64,000 bases of DNA, taken from contig NZ_WRPN01000002.1 in assembly GCF_009746565.1 (NCBI RefSeq), positions 310,001 through 374,000 on the forward strand, in the 5' to 3' direction. The translations under genes were made by a program, and so were the position numbers. The DNA comes from Mariniflexile maritimum (GTDB taxonomy: Bacteria; Bacteroidota; Bacteroidia; Flavobacteriales; Flavobacteriaceae). This document shows positions 25,776 to 33,800 of this stretch, piece by piece (position 1 is the stretch's first letter; every line of letters starts with the position of its first letter). A model generated the notes under the pieces. The model made no database searches. It saw only the letters and a program-made list of their open reading frames with translations, and had not been told where the DNA came from.

Positions 25776-26795
25776 TCACAAAGCACTCTTAAACTGCTCC
25801 AGAAACCGTACATCATTTTCGCTTAGTAAACGGATGTCGTTTATTTGGTGCAACAACATGGCAATGCGGTCGATGCCCACACCAAAGGCAAACCCGGAAT
25901 AAACCTTAGAATCTATTTTGCAGTTTTCCAAAACATTAGGGTCCACCATGCCGCAACCGCCAATTTCAAGCCAACCGGTACCTTTGGTAATGCGGTAATC
26001 CGATTCGGTTTCCAAGCCCCAATACACATCAATTTCCGCACTGGGTTCGGTAAACGGGAAGTAGGAGGGGCGCAACCGTATTTTGCTTTTCCCAAACATT
26101 TGTGTGGTAAAATATTGTAGGGTTTGTTTTAAATCGGCAAAACTCACGTTCTTGTCAATATACAAACCTTCTACTTGATGGAAAAAACAGTGCGAACGTG
26201 CTGAAATGGCTTCATTTCTATACACTCTGCCCGGGGAAATGGTGCGAATGGGCGGTTGGTTGGTTTCCATATAGCGTACCTGCACCGAACTGGTGTGGGT
26301 GCGCAACAGCATATCGGGGTTTGTTTGTATAAAAAAGGTATCCTGCATATCGCGCGCAGGGTGGTATTCTGGCAGGTTCAAGGCTGTAAAGTTGTGCCAA
26401 TCATCTTCTATTTCGGGGCCTTCGCTTACGTTAAAACCTATGTTTGAAAAAATAGTGATAATTTGATTTTTTACTATGGAAATGGGATGGCGCGCCCCTA
26501 TTTGAACAGGGTTTCCCGGGCGCGACAAATCGCCATAAATGCCCTTAACTTCCTCCTTGCTTTCCAGTTCCTGTTTTAAGGCCATTACTTTGTCTTCGGC
26601 CGTTTTTTTAAGGGTATTTATTACTTGGCCAAATTCCTTTTTTTGGTCGTTGGCTACGTTTTTAAATTCGGCAAAAAACTGGTTTAACAAGCCTTTTTTT
26701 CCTAAAAATTTAATTCTGAAAGCTTCCACCTCGTCTTTGGTATGTGCTTTAAAGGCTTCGGCCTCAGCTATCAGTTCTTTTATTTTATCTATCAT
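25776..26795 (-). CDS. pheS: Phenylalanine--tRNA ligase alpha subunit
   Basis: The catalytic subunit of the alpha2-beta2 enzyme that charges tRNA-Phe. 339 residues: an N-terminal coiled-coil (1-90, KELIAEAEAFKAHTKDEVEA), then class II motifs: motif 1 HPISIVKNQI, motif 2 region TISPGRVYRNEAISARSHC with FHQVEGLYID, and motif 3 GFAFGVGIDRIAML. The beta subunit gene is not in the window, as is common in Bacteroidota where pheS and pheT are apart. Start at ATG 26795 (MIDKIKELI); the longer open frame from 26819 adds no conserved residues. Confidence 0.97.
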   Translation of the reverse strand: MIDKIKELIAEAEAFKAHTKDEVEAFRIKFLGKKGLLNQFFAEFKNVANDQKKEFGQVINTLKKTAEDKVMALKQELESKEEVKGIYGDLSRPGNPVQIGARHPISIVKNQIITIFSNIGFNVSEGPEIEDDWHNFTALNLPEYHPARDMQDTFFIQTNPDMLLRTHTSSVQVRYMETNQPPIRTISPGRVYRNEAISARSHCFFHQVEGLYIDKNVSFADLKQTLQYFTTQMFGKSKIRLRPSYFPFTEPSAEIDVYWGLETESDYRITKGTGWLEIGGCGMVDPNVLENCKIDSKVYSGFAFGVGIDRIAMLLHQINDIRLLSENDVRFLEQFKSAL

Positions 26796-27033
26796 GGGTT
26801 CATTAAAAAATGATGGCAAATTTACTGTTTTTTACGATAACTGCGCTAGGGATTGCAGTGAAAATCCTTTTGTTTTTTATTCCTAAAAAAACTAGCTCTC
26901 AACTTTGATTGTATGTTCTTGCCTTTGTAGGAATGACAAAAAACAAAAGATTCAAGCCTTTTTTCGAGCAAGAAAAACTACAAGCCCGACCCGGTTCCTA
27001 AACTTGTTTCAGGATAAAGCTAACACCCAAAAA

Positions 27034-27390
27034 CTAATTTATATACTCTGTTTCTAAAAAATAATTTACAATGGCCTCTTTCATTAAAACGCTTTGTTCG
27101 CCTGCCTTTAAATGGGGCAGGGTTTCTAGGGTTTTGTAATGTGGCCAACCTTCCTCATCAACAAAATCGAGCGCATAGTAACCGTAGGGCGTTAACAATT
27201 TACAAATGGCAATATGCATTAAATCAAGTTTTTGGTCTTTTTTAAAAGCCCTGTCCAATTGCCCAAGTTCTTGCACGCCTATTAAATAGATAATGGCATC
27301 GAGGTCCAAGGTGTCGCCATCGGCAAATTGATTTGAAAGTTTGGATACTACCAGTTCCCAGCGTTTTTTTAATTGTTCGTCTCTAGACAT
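27034..27390 (-). CDS. Conserved hypothetical protein
   Basis: 118 residues, cytoplasmic, mostly helical, starting MSRDEQLKKRWELVVSKLSN and containing DLDAIIYLIGVQELGQLDRA, a stretch that hints at a ligand- or protein-binding helical domain. No known motif is recognised. It stands alone between pheS and cvpA, with heptamer repeats immediately upstream of its start. Its codon use resembles that of the housekeeping neighbours, so it is probably an old family gene rather than acquired DNA. Confidence 0.75.
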   Translation of the reverse strand: MSRDEQLKKRWELVVSKLSNQFADGDTLDLDAIIYLIGVQELGQLDRAFKKDQKLDLMHIAICKLLTPYGYYALDFVDEEGWPHYKTLETLPHLKAGEQSVLMKEAIVNYFLETEYIN

Positions 27391-27403
27391 GTTAAAAGTG
27401 AAA

Positions 27404-27448
27404 AGTTAGAAGTTAGAAGTTAGAAGTTAGAGGTTAGAGGTTAGAAGG
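27404..27448. repeat. Heptamer tandem repeat GTTAGAA (about six copies)
   Basis: Units GTTAGAA, GTTAGAA, GTTAGAA, GTTAGAG, GTTAGAG, GTTAGAA run in tandem just upstream of the hypothetical gene start at 27390. Later units carry single A/G changes, so the array is partly degenerate. Confidence 0.85.
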
Positions 27449-27479
27449 TAAGGGTTTCAAGTTCAAATTTCTAAAGTTC

Positions 27480-27507
27480 GTTAATCGTTAATCGTTAATC
27501 GTTAATC
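27480..27507. repeat. Heptamer tandem repeat GTTAATC (four copies)
   Basis: Four exact copies of GTTAATC in the same intergenic region as the GTTAGAA array. The unit length is the same and the units share GTTA, which suggests a common slippage origin. Confidence 0.88.
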
Positions 27508-27559
27508 AAAAATCCTTCGGCTTCAAAGTTACTAAATAGCGCCATTAGTTTCAGGAAAG

Positions 27560-27593
27560 TTGCTTTAAAAAGCGTGCAAATTAAGTATATTTA
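27560..27593 (+). promoter_or_regulatory. Probable cvpA promoter
   Basis: TTG at 27560-27562, 23-base spacer, TATATTTA at 27586-27593 (one mismatch at the last base), 15 bases before the ATG of the CvpA-like gene. Confidence 0.45.
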
Positions 27594-27608
27594 CGCAAAC
27601 TGTTTTTT

Positions 27609-28139
27609 ATGAATGCTTTGGATATTGTTTTATTGGCCTTTTTGGTGCTAGGAATGGTAAGAGGTTTTTGGCGCGGTTTATTTGTTGAAGTGGCCTCTTT
27701 AATTGCCTTGGTTGTCGGGGTATATGGCGCGTTTCACTTTAGTGGTTTTACTGCCGAATTTTTAAGGGAAAAAGTTGAATGGAGCGAAAACACCATAAAT
27801 ATTGCCGCTTTTTTTGGTACGTTGTTATTGGTTGTATTGGCGATTTCGTTGGCAGGAAAGGCATTAACAAAAATTGCCGATTTTGCGGCTTTGGGACTGT
27901 TCAATAAATTATTTGGGGCGTTTTTTGGCGGATTGAAAGTGGCCGTGGTTTTAAGTGCCGTACTTTTTGTTTTTGAAAAAATGCATCGCCCCATACCGTT
28001 TACTACGGAAGAAGATAAAGCCGATTCGCAGCTATACCAACCCATTAAATCTATTATTCCATTGATTTACCCCAGTTTAATCGTGAATGGAAAGCCTATT
28101 GGCGAAGATGCGGAAACAACCAAAACACCAGAAGAATAA
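27609..28139 (+). CDS. CvpA family membrane protein
   Basis: 176 residues with four hydrophobic helices (about 4-22, 28-46, 62-85, 98-118) and the family opening ALDIVLLAFLVLGMVRGFWR, in which the GxxxRGFWRGL turn is typical. CvpA homologues are tied to colicin V export and envelope maintenance in other bacteria; the molecular role is not settled. The C-terminal tail is hydrophilic and acidic. It is convergent with rimM and transcribed alone. Confidence 0.92.
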   Translation: MNALDIVLLAFLVLGMVRGFWRGLFVEVASLIALVVGVYGAFHFSGFTAEFLREKVEWSENTINIAAFFGTLLLVVLAISLAGKALTKIADFAALGLFNKLFGAFFGGLKVAVVLSAVLFVFEKMHRPIPFTTEEDKADSQLYQPIKSIIPLIYPSLIVNGKPIGEDAETTKTPEE

Positions 28140-28237
28140 ACGGTAATTTTCTTTTGAAACTGGGACGGTTTGAGGGTTTGTTTGCACATATTTCAACTAA
28201 AATCCACAGGGGGTCCTTTTTAGTTTAAAAGAAGCAG

Positions 28238-28762
28238 CTAAAGATACAAATCAATTAATCCTTCGGGGGTTTTAACAACGATGGTTTTGTTTTGTTTATC
28301 AACTTTTACGATAAACTCATCGTTCATCGGGATTAAAATTTGCTTGCCTTCGTGCTCAACCTCAAATAATGCTTGTGCTGTGGTATCGTTTATACCAACA
28401 ATGTGGCCTACTTTTCCAAAGTTTACATCTTCGATGGCAAACCCGATAACCTCGTGAAAATAGAATTTATTGCCTTCAAGTTTTGGTAAAAACTCCAAGG
28501 GCAAATATACGTCGCTTTTTAATAAAGCATCCGCATCGGCCTCATTGGTAACATCTTCAAATTGCACACGCAGCAAATCCGATTTGTGTAATTGCGAACT
28601 TTCAATAAAAAAGGGAATTAGCGAATTACGGACTTCAATAAAAACGGCATCCAAATCTTCATACAGCTCAGGTTGGTCGGTGTCCAATTTTATTAAAAGT
28701 TCCCCTTTAAAACTATATTTTGTAACTATTTTACCTAAGTAAAAACAATCTTCCTTTTTCAT
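28238..28762 (-). CDS. rimM: 16S rRNA processing protein RimM
   Basis: Assists maturation of the 30S head, binding S19. 174 residues: N-terminal barrel (YLGKIVTKYSFKGELLIKLD), then the PRC-barrel domain (KFYFHEVIGFAIEDVNFGKV and GKQILIPMNDEFIVKVD). It lies behind rpsP as in most Bacteroidota, but the 150-base gap holds a terminator and several hairpins, so it may not simply be read through. The start ATG 28762 is at the base of a palindrome that could hide the ribosome site. Confidence 0.96.
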   Translation of the reverse strand: MKKEDCFYLGKIVTKYSFKGELLIKLDTDQPELYEDLDAVFIEVRNSLIPFFIESSQLHKSDLLRVQFEDVTNEADADALLKSDVYLPLEFLPKLEGNKFYFHEVIGFAIEDVNFGKVGHIVGINDTTAQALFEVEHEGKQILIPMNDEFIVKVDKQNKTIVVKTPEGLIDLYL

Positions 28763-28862
28763 GACAAATTTTATTTGTCATCCTGAACTGGGTTCAGGAT
28801 CTCATTAATTAAATTTTTGGGATGCTGAAATAAATTCAGCATCATGCAAAACCATTTTGCAT
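28761..28862. repeat. Cluster of four intergenic palindromes at the rimM start
   Basis: ATGACAAA/TTTGTCAT (28761-28781), ATCCTGAA/TTCAGGAT (28780-28800), GATGCTGAA/TTCAGCATC (28821-28843) and ATGCAAAA/TTTTGCAT (28844-28862), all perfect arms with short loops. The second belongs to the GTCATCCTGAA...TTCAGGAT intergenic repeat commonly seen in flavobacteria; a decayed relative is at about 26992-27013. Confidence 0.8.
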
Positions 28863-28865
28863 AAA

Positions 28866-28891
28866 AAACTCCGATAGCGCTATCGGAGTTT
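28866..28891 (-). terminator. Rho-independent terminator of rpsP
   Basis: A 26-base perfect palindrome (AAACTCCGATAGC and its complement) followed on the minus strand by a T-run, 20 bases behind the rpsP stop. The absence of a loop means the central bases must open to form it. Confidence 0.85.
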
Positions 28892-28912
28892 AAAAGTATA
28901 AAAAAATATTTT

Positions 28913-29452
28913 TTATTCTTCTGTTTTGGCCTCTGGAGCTTCCTCAACCGCAGCTTCCGGAGCTTCTTCAGCAGTAGCTTCAGCAGTTTCTACTTCTTCA
29001 GCAACAGGAACAGCGGCAGCAATGCGCGCTTCGTTAGCTACTTTTTCAGCTTCTAGTGCTTTTGCTTTGGCATCGGCTTGCGCTTTTGCCAAACCTTCGG
29101 TTTTTGCGCCAACTTTACCTGCTTTTTCTTCTAACCAAGCATTGAATTTTGCTTCAGCTTGTTCTTCGGTTAAAGCACCTTTTCTAACGCCACCGGCAAG
29201 ATGGTTTTTTAGCAAAGCTCCTTTGTAGGATAGAATAGCTTTAGCGGTGTCGGTTGGTTGTGCACCGTTTTGTAACCATTGTACAGCGCCATCAACGTTC
29301 AAATCGATAGTGGCTGGGTTGGTGTTTGGGTTGTAAATGCCTAATTTTTCAAGATATTTACCATCTCTTTTTGATCGTACATCGGCTGCAACAATCCAGT
29401 AAAAAGGTTTCCCTTTTTTACCATGTCTTTGTAATCTAATTTTTACTGGCAT
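28913..29452 (-). CDS. rpsP: 30S ribosomal protein S16
   Basis: 179 residues. The S16 domain occupies residues 1-85 (MPVKIRLQRHGKKGKPFYWI, DGKYLEKLGIYNPNT). The remainder is a helical, Ala/Glu/Lys-rich extension, with alanine and glutamate repeats from about residue 140 ending in EAKTEE. Most bacteria have S16 of 80-90 residues; long tails occur in Bacteroidota. The promoter is very close (29500-29529), and a terminator follows before rimM. Confidence 0.97.
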   Translation of the reverse strand: MPVKIRLQRHGKKGKPFYWIVAADVRSKRDGKYLEKLGIYNPNTNPATIDLNVDGAVQWLQNGAQPTDTAKAILSYKGALLKNHLAGGVRKGALTEEQAEAKFNAWLEEKAGKVGAKTEGLAKAQADAKAKALEAEKVANEARIAAAVPVAEEVETAEATAEEAPEAAVEEAPEAKTEE

Positions 29453-29499
29453 AATAATTAATTAATTGAGGTTCTCGACCTCGGTTATTAATGAGGGCG

Positions 29500-29529
29500 C
29501 AAAGATAATTAATAATTAACAATTAACAA
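29500..29529 (-). promoter_or_regulatory. rpsP promoter with -33 inside a heptamer repeat
   Basis: The -7 box TATCTTTG (29500-29507, minus strand) is exact. A TTG at 29527-29529 is 19 bases upstream, the ideal spacing, and a second TTG at 29520-29522 is 12 bases upstream. Both are units of the AATTAAC/AATTAAT tandem repeat. The leader to the ATG is about 40 bases. Confidence 0.7.
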
Positions 29530-29536
29530 TTAATAA
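29508..29536. repeat. Heptamer tandem repeat AATTAAC/AATTAAT in the rpsP promoter
   Basis: Four seven-base units (AATTAAT, AATTAAC, AATTAAC, AATTAAT) lie between the -7 box of rpsP and beyond its -33. A change of one unit would move the TTG triplets by seven bases. Confidence 0.8.
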
Positions 29537-29547
29537 TTGCGCTTTTC

Positions 29548-30609
29548 TTAAAACAATAAACAAACGGGCGTAGGGACTTTTACTTCGTGTAAAAATGATA
29601 GTTTTCCGGTAGGCATGTCTATACTGAAAACCGATATGTTTTGGCTCTTTTGGTTGGCTACCAACAGAAACTTTCCAGTAGGGTCCAAGGTAAAGTTTCT
29701 AGGCCAATCGCCATGAACGGGCATGGTTTGGATTTTTTCAATCGTGCCGTTATATTTGTTTCTCTTAAAAACAGCGATGGTATTTTCGCCCCGGTTCGAG
29801 CCATACAGATAAAGCTCGTTTTTTGATAAATGAATATCGGCACAGGCATTTTCGCCTTTGTAATTTTCATCTAAGGTACTATCGTCATCAATTTGTTCAA
29901 AACCTGCATCCGTTCTTTTTACCGAAACCACGGAATTGCCATATTCATTAATCACATAGAAGAATTGGCCGTTTTTGGTGAAAGTAAAATGCCTTGGGCC
30001 AGGGTTTTGGGTTGTGCTGAAAATAGAAGGTGTTGCAAGCGCGTACTGGTTGTTTTTTAAGGTGTAATGATATACAACATTCATGCCCAAATCGGCTATA
30101 AATAAATCGTCTTTAAAAAACTGGGCAGAGTGGGCATGCGCTTTTCTTTCGGGGGTATCATAATTAAAAACTTGCGATGCTTCCTGCAATGTTCCGTCTC
30201 TGGCAATACTGTAAATGGCGGCACTTCCACCCCGGTAGTTGGACACAACGGCTTTGGTGTCTTGTTTGTTTATAGCAATATGGCAAGGGCCGGTGCCATT
30301 GCTGCTTACTTTGTTTAGAAATTTTAACAGTCCATTTTCCTGGATTTTATATGCCGAAACACTGCCACCAAGACTTTCGCTTACGGCATACATGTACTTT
30401 CTATTAGGTGAATAGGCTATAAATGACGGGTTTTCGGTTGCCATTGCCAATTGCAGTTCGCTAAGCGCCCCGGTTTTTGTGTTAAATTGAAACTTATAGA
30501 TGCCTTCGCTGGTGCCATCAGTATAAGTGCCAACGTATAGAGGGATGTTTTGGGCGTGGTTTGTTAAAAAAGTTAAAGTTAGACTTAAAAATAACAGGGT
30601 CGTTTTCAT
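29548..30609 (-). CDS. Exported lactonase-family beta-propeller protein
   Basis: 353 residues with a signal peptide (MKTTLLFLSLTLTFLTNHAQ) and a seven-bladed propeller of the 6-phosphogluconolactonase Pgl/YbhE type: PLYVGTYTDGTSEGIYKFQF, NPSFIAYSPNRKYMYAVSE, GTGPCHIAINKQDTKAVVSN, NPGPRHFTFTKNGQFFYVIN, DWPRNFTLDPTGKFLLVANQ. Cytoplasmic Pgl acts in the pentose phosphate pathway; because this one is exported, its substrate is likely an extracellular or periplasmic lactone or another sugar derivative (inference). It lies alone between rpsP and dnaE. Confidence 0.9.
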   Translation of the reverse strand: MKTTLLFLSLTLTFLTNHAQNIPLYVGTYTDGTSEGIYKFQFNTKTGALSELQLAMATENPSFIAYSPNRKYMYAVSESLGGSVSAYKIQENGLLKFLNKVSSNGTGPCHIAINKQDTKAVVSNYRGGSAAIYSIARDGTLQEASQVFNYDTPERKAHAHSAQFFKDDLFIADLGMNVVYHYTLKNNQYALATPSIFSTTQNPGPRHFTFTKNGQFFYVINEYGNSVVSVKRTDAGFEQIDDDSTLDENYKGENACADIHLSKNELYLYGSNRGENTIAVFKRNKYNGTIEKIQTMPVHGDWPRNFTLDPTGKFLLVANQKSQNISVFSIDMPTGKLSFLHEVKVPTPVCLLF

Positions 30610-30818
30610 GGGTTAAAATTTATGTGATTTCAAAAATAAACTTTTTCATAATACAACACCTTTAAAACGGAGTACTCATTTTATCTGGTTTTCACAATCA
30701 ATCCATTTTGATGTTTTTTTGTTAAAAACTCTTGATAACTTCCTGTTAAGAAAGCGCTATTTCTGTGTAATTTTATAAGCTATAAATTTCTCCCGAAGAG
30801 AAAACAAAGCGCGCTTTT

Positions 30819-33800
30819 ATGTACTTAATTTTCGATACCGAAACTACCGGATTACCAAAACGTTGGGATGCACCCATTACCGATACCGATAATTGGCCAA
30901 GGTGTATCCAAATGGCATGGCAACTGCACGATGCGTTGGGAAATTGTATCGAACATCAAGATTATTTGGTGCAGCCCGATGGGTTTAACATTCCGTATGA
31001 TGCCGAAAAAATACATGGCATTTCCACGGAATTGGCCCAAGAACAAGGCGTTCCGCTAACTACGGTTTTGGAAAAGTTCAACGAGGCCTTAAGTAAAACC
31101 AAATTTATTGTTGGGCAAAACCTCAAGTTCGATTTAAACATAATGGGGGCCGAATTTGTACGTGCTGCCATTGCCAACCCGTTGCAAGAACTGCCCGTTT
31201 TAGATACCTGTACCGAACAAACCGCCAGTTTATGCCAAATTCCGGGAGGGCGTTATGGTAAATTCAAATTGCCAACGCTTACCGAGTTGCACGATTATTT
31301 ATTTAACGTACCTTTTGATGAGGCACACAACGCCACGGCCGATGTGGAGGCAACAACCCGTTGTTTTTTGGAGCTCATTCGTTTGGAGCAATTCACCAAA
31401 GAAGAACTGGACGTTCAACCCGATTATTTCCAAAAGTTTAAAGAGGCAAACCCTAAACAAATTCAGCTTTTAGGCTTAAAGCACATCAACTTAAAACAGG
31501 AAAGCGCCAAAATTCGCGAGCGGCTTAAAAAAGTTGATACGAAAACCATTTCAAACCAAGAAATTAAACAAAACGTATCCAATTTAAAGGAAGTCGATTT
31601 TGTACATCTGCATAACCATTCCCAATTTTCGGTATTGCAATCTACCATCAGTGTTGCCGATTTGGTCGCCGCTGCCGCCGAACATAACATGCCCGCCGTA
31701 GCCCTAACCGACCATGCGAACATGATGGGCGCCTTTCACTTTGTAAAGGCAGTGAGCAATCATAATAAAAACGCCAAGGCAAAAAATGAGGCAGCCACGG
31801 CAAAAGGCGAAAAGCCAACGGTTAATGAAATAAAACCTATTATTGGTTGTGAATTTTTTGTTTGTGAAGACCATACGGATAAAAACAGAAAGGACAATGG
31901 ATACCAAATTGTGCTATTGGCAAAAAACAAAAAAGGCTACCATAATTTGGCAAAATTATCGTCCATTGCCTTTGTTGATGGGTTTTATTACTTGCCCCGA
32001 ATCGATAAAAATTTAATTCAAAAATACAAGAACGATTTAATTGTTCTTACCGGAAACCTTTATGGTGAAGTGCCCAGCAAGGTGCTAAATGTAGGTGAAA
32101 ACCAAGCCGAAGAAGCCTTGATTTGGTGGAAGGAACAGTTTGGCGATGATTTGTATGTTGAAATAATGCGCCACAACCAAGAGGATGAAAACCGTGTAAA
32201 CCCTGTGTTGATAGCTCTTGCCAAAAAGCACGACGTGAAACTGGTAGCCACCAACAACACCTATTATAGAAAAAAAGCCGATGCCAATGCCCACGATATT
32301 TTATTGTGTGTGAAAGATGGCGAAAAACAAGCAACGCCCATAGGTCGTGGGCGCGGTTACCGCTACGGATTGCCCAATCAGGAATATTATTTTAAGTCGG
32401 CCGAAGAAATGAAACAGCTTTTTAACGACGTTCCAGAGGCAATAAGTAACATTCAAAACGTGGTCGATAAAGTGGAAGCCTACGAATTGGCGCGCGAAGT
32501 ATTGCTTCCTGCTTTTAATATCCCTGATGAATTTAAAAATCCTGAAGATTTGATGGATGGCGGTAAACGGGGTGAAAACGCCTATTTGCGCCACTTAACT
32601 TACCAAGGTGCCAAAAAACGTTATGGCGACGATTTTTCAGAGGAAATAAAAGAACGTTTGGATTTTGAACTGGAAGTAATTCAAAATACGGGGTATCCGG
32701 GTTACTTCTTAATTGTTGAAGATTTCATCCGCGAAGCCCGAAATATGGACGTATCGGTAGGTCCCGGTCGTGGTTCGGCGGCAGGTTCGGTGGTGGCATA
32801 TTGCCTATGGATTACCAATATCGACCCACTTAAGTACGATTTGCTTTTTGAGCGTTTTTTAAACCCCGACCGTATCAGCATGCCCGATATCGATATCGAT
32901 TTTGATGATGAAGGCCGTAGTAAGGTTATGGATTACGTTATCAAAAAATACGGTAGCAATCAAGTAGCACAAATTATAACCTATGGTACGATGGCTGCAA
33001 AATCGTCCATTCGCGATACCGCTCGGGTGTTGGATTTACCGCTTTTTGATGCTGATAGGATTGCGAAACTAATTCCTACCATGTCCAAACTGAATAAGAT
33101 TTTCGGTTTAACTGAAAAAGAATTGGGCAGCAAGTTCCGTGCGGAAGATTTGGAAAGAGTCAACCAACTTTTAAACATTTCCGAAGGCGACGATTTAGAG
33201 GCCGAAACCGTAAACCTAGCACGTATTTTGGAAGGTTCGGTGCGCAACACGGGCATTCATGCCTGTGGGGTCATCATCACGCCCGATGATATTACCAACT
33301 TCGTGCCCGTAGCAACCGCCAAGGATTCCGATTTGTACGTTACCCAATTCGACAACTCGGTGGTAGAGGAAGCGGGCCTGTTAAAAATGGATTTCTTAGG
33401 CTTAAAAACCTTAACCCTCATAAAGGATACCGTTAAAATTGTTAAGGCCCGACACGGTATTTTGTTGGACCCCGATACCTTTCCGCTCGACGACGAAAAA
33501 ACTTATGAACTCTTCCAAAAAGGCGAAACCGTTGGGGTGTTCCAATACGAGTCGCCCGGGATGCAGAAGCATCTTAAAGATTTAAAACCCACTGTTTTTG
33601 AAGATTTAATCGCCATGAACGCGCTGTACCGCCCTGGGCCCATGGAATACATCCCTAGTTTTGTTCGCAGAAAACATGGCGACGAACCTATCGAGTACGA
33701 TTTGGATGCCATGGAAGAATATTTAAAGGAAACCTATGGTATTACCGTATATCAAGAGCAGGTAATGTTGCTCTCCCAAAAGCTTGCAGGATTTACAAAA

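Noticed and set aside
27404-27507. Possible CRISPR-like repeats
   Set aside because: Units are seven bases, directly adjacent and without spacers; no cas genes are present. These are simple tandem repeats.
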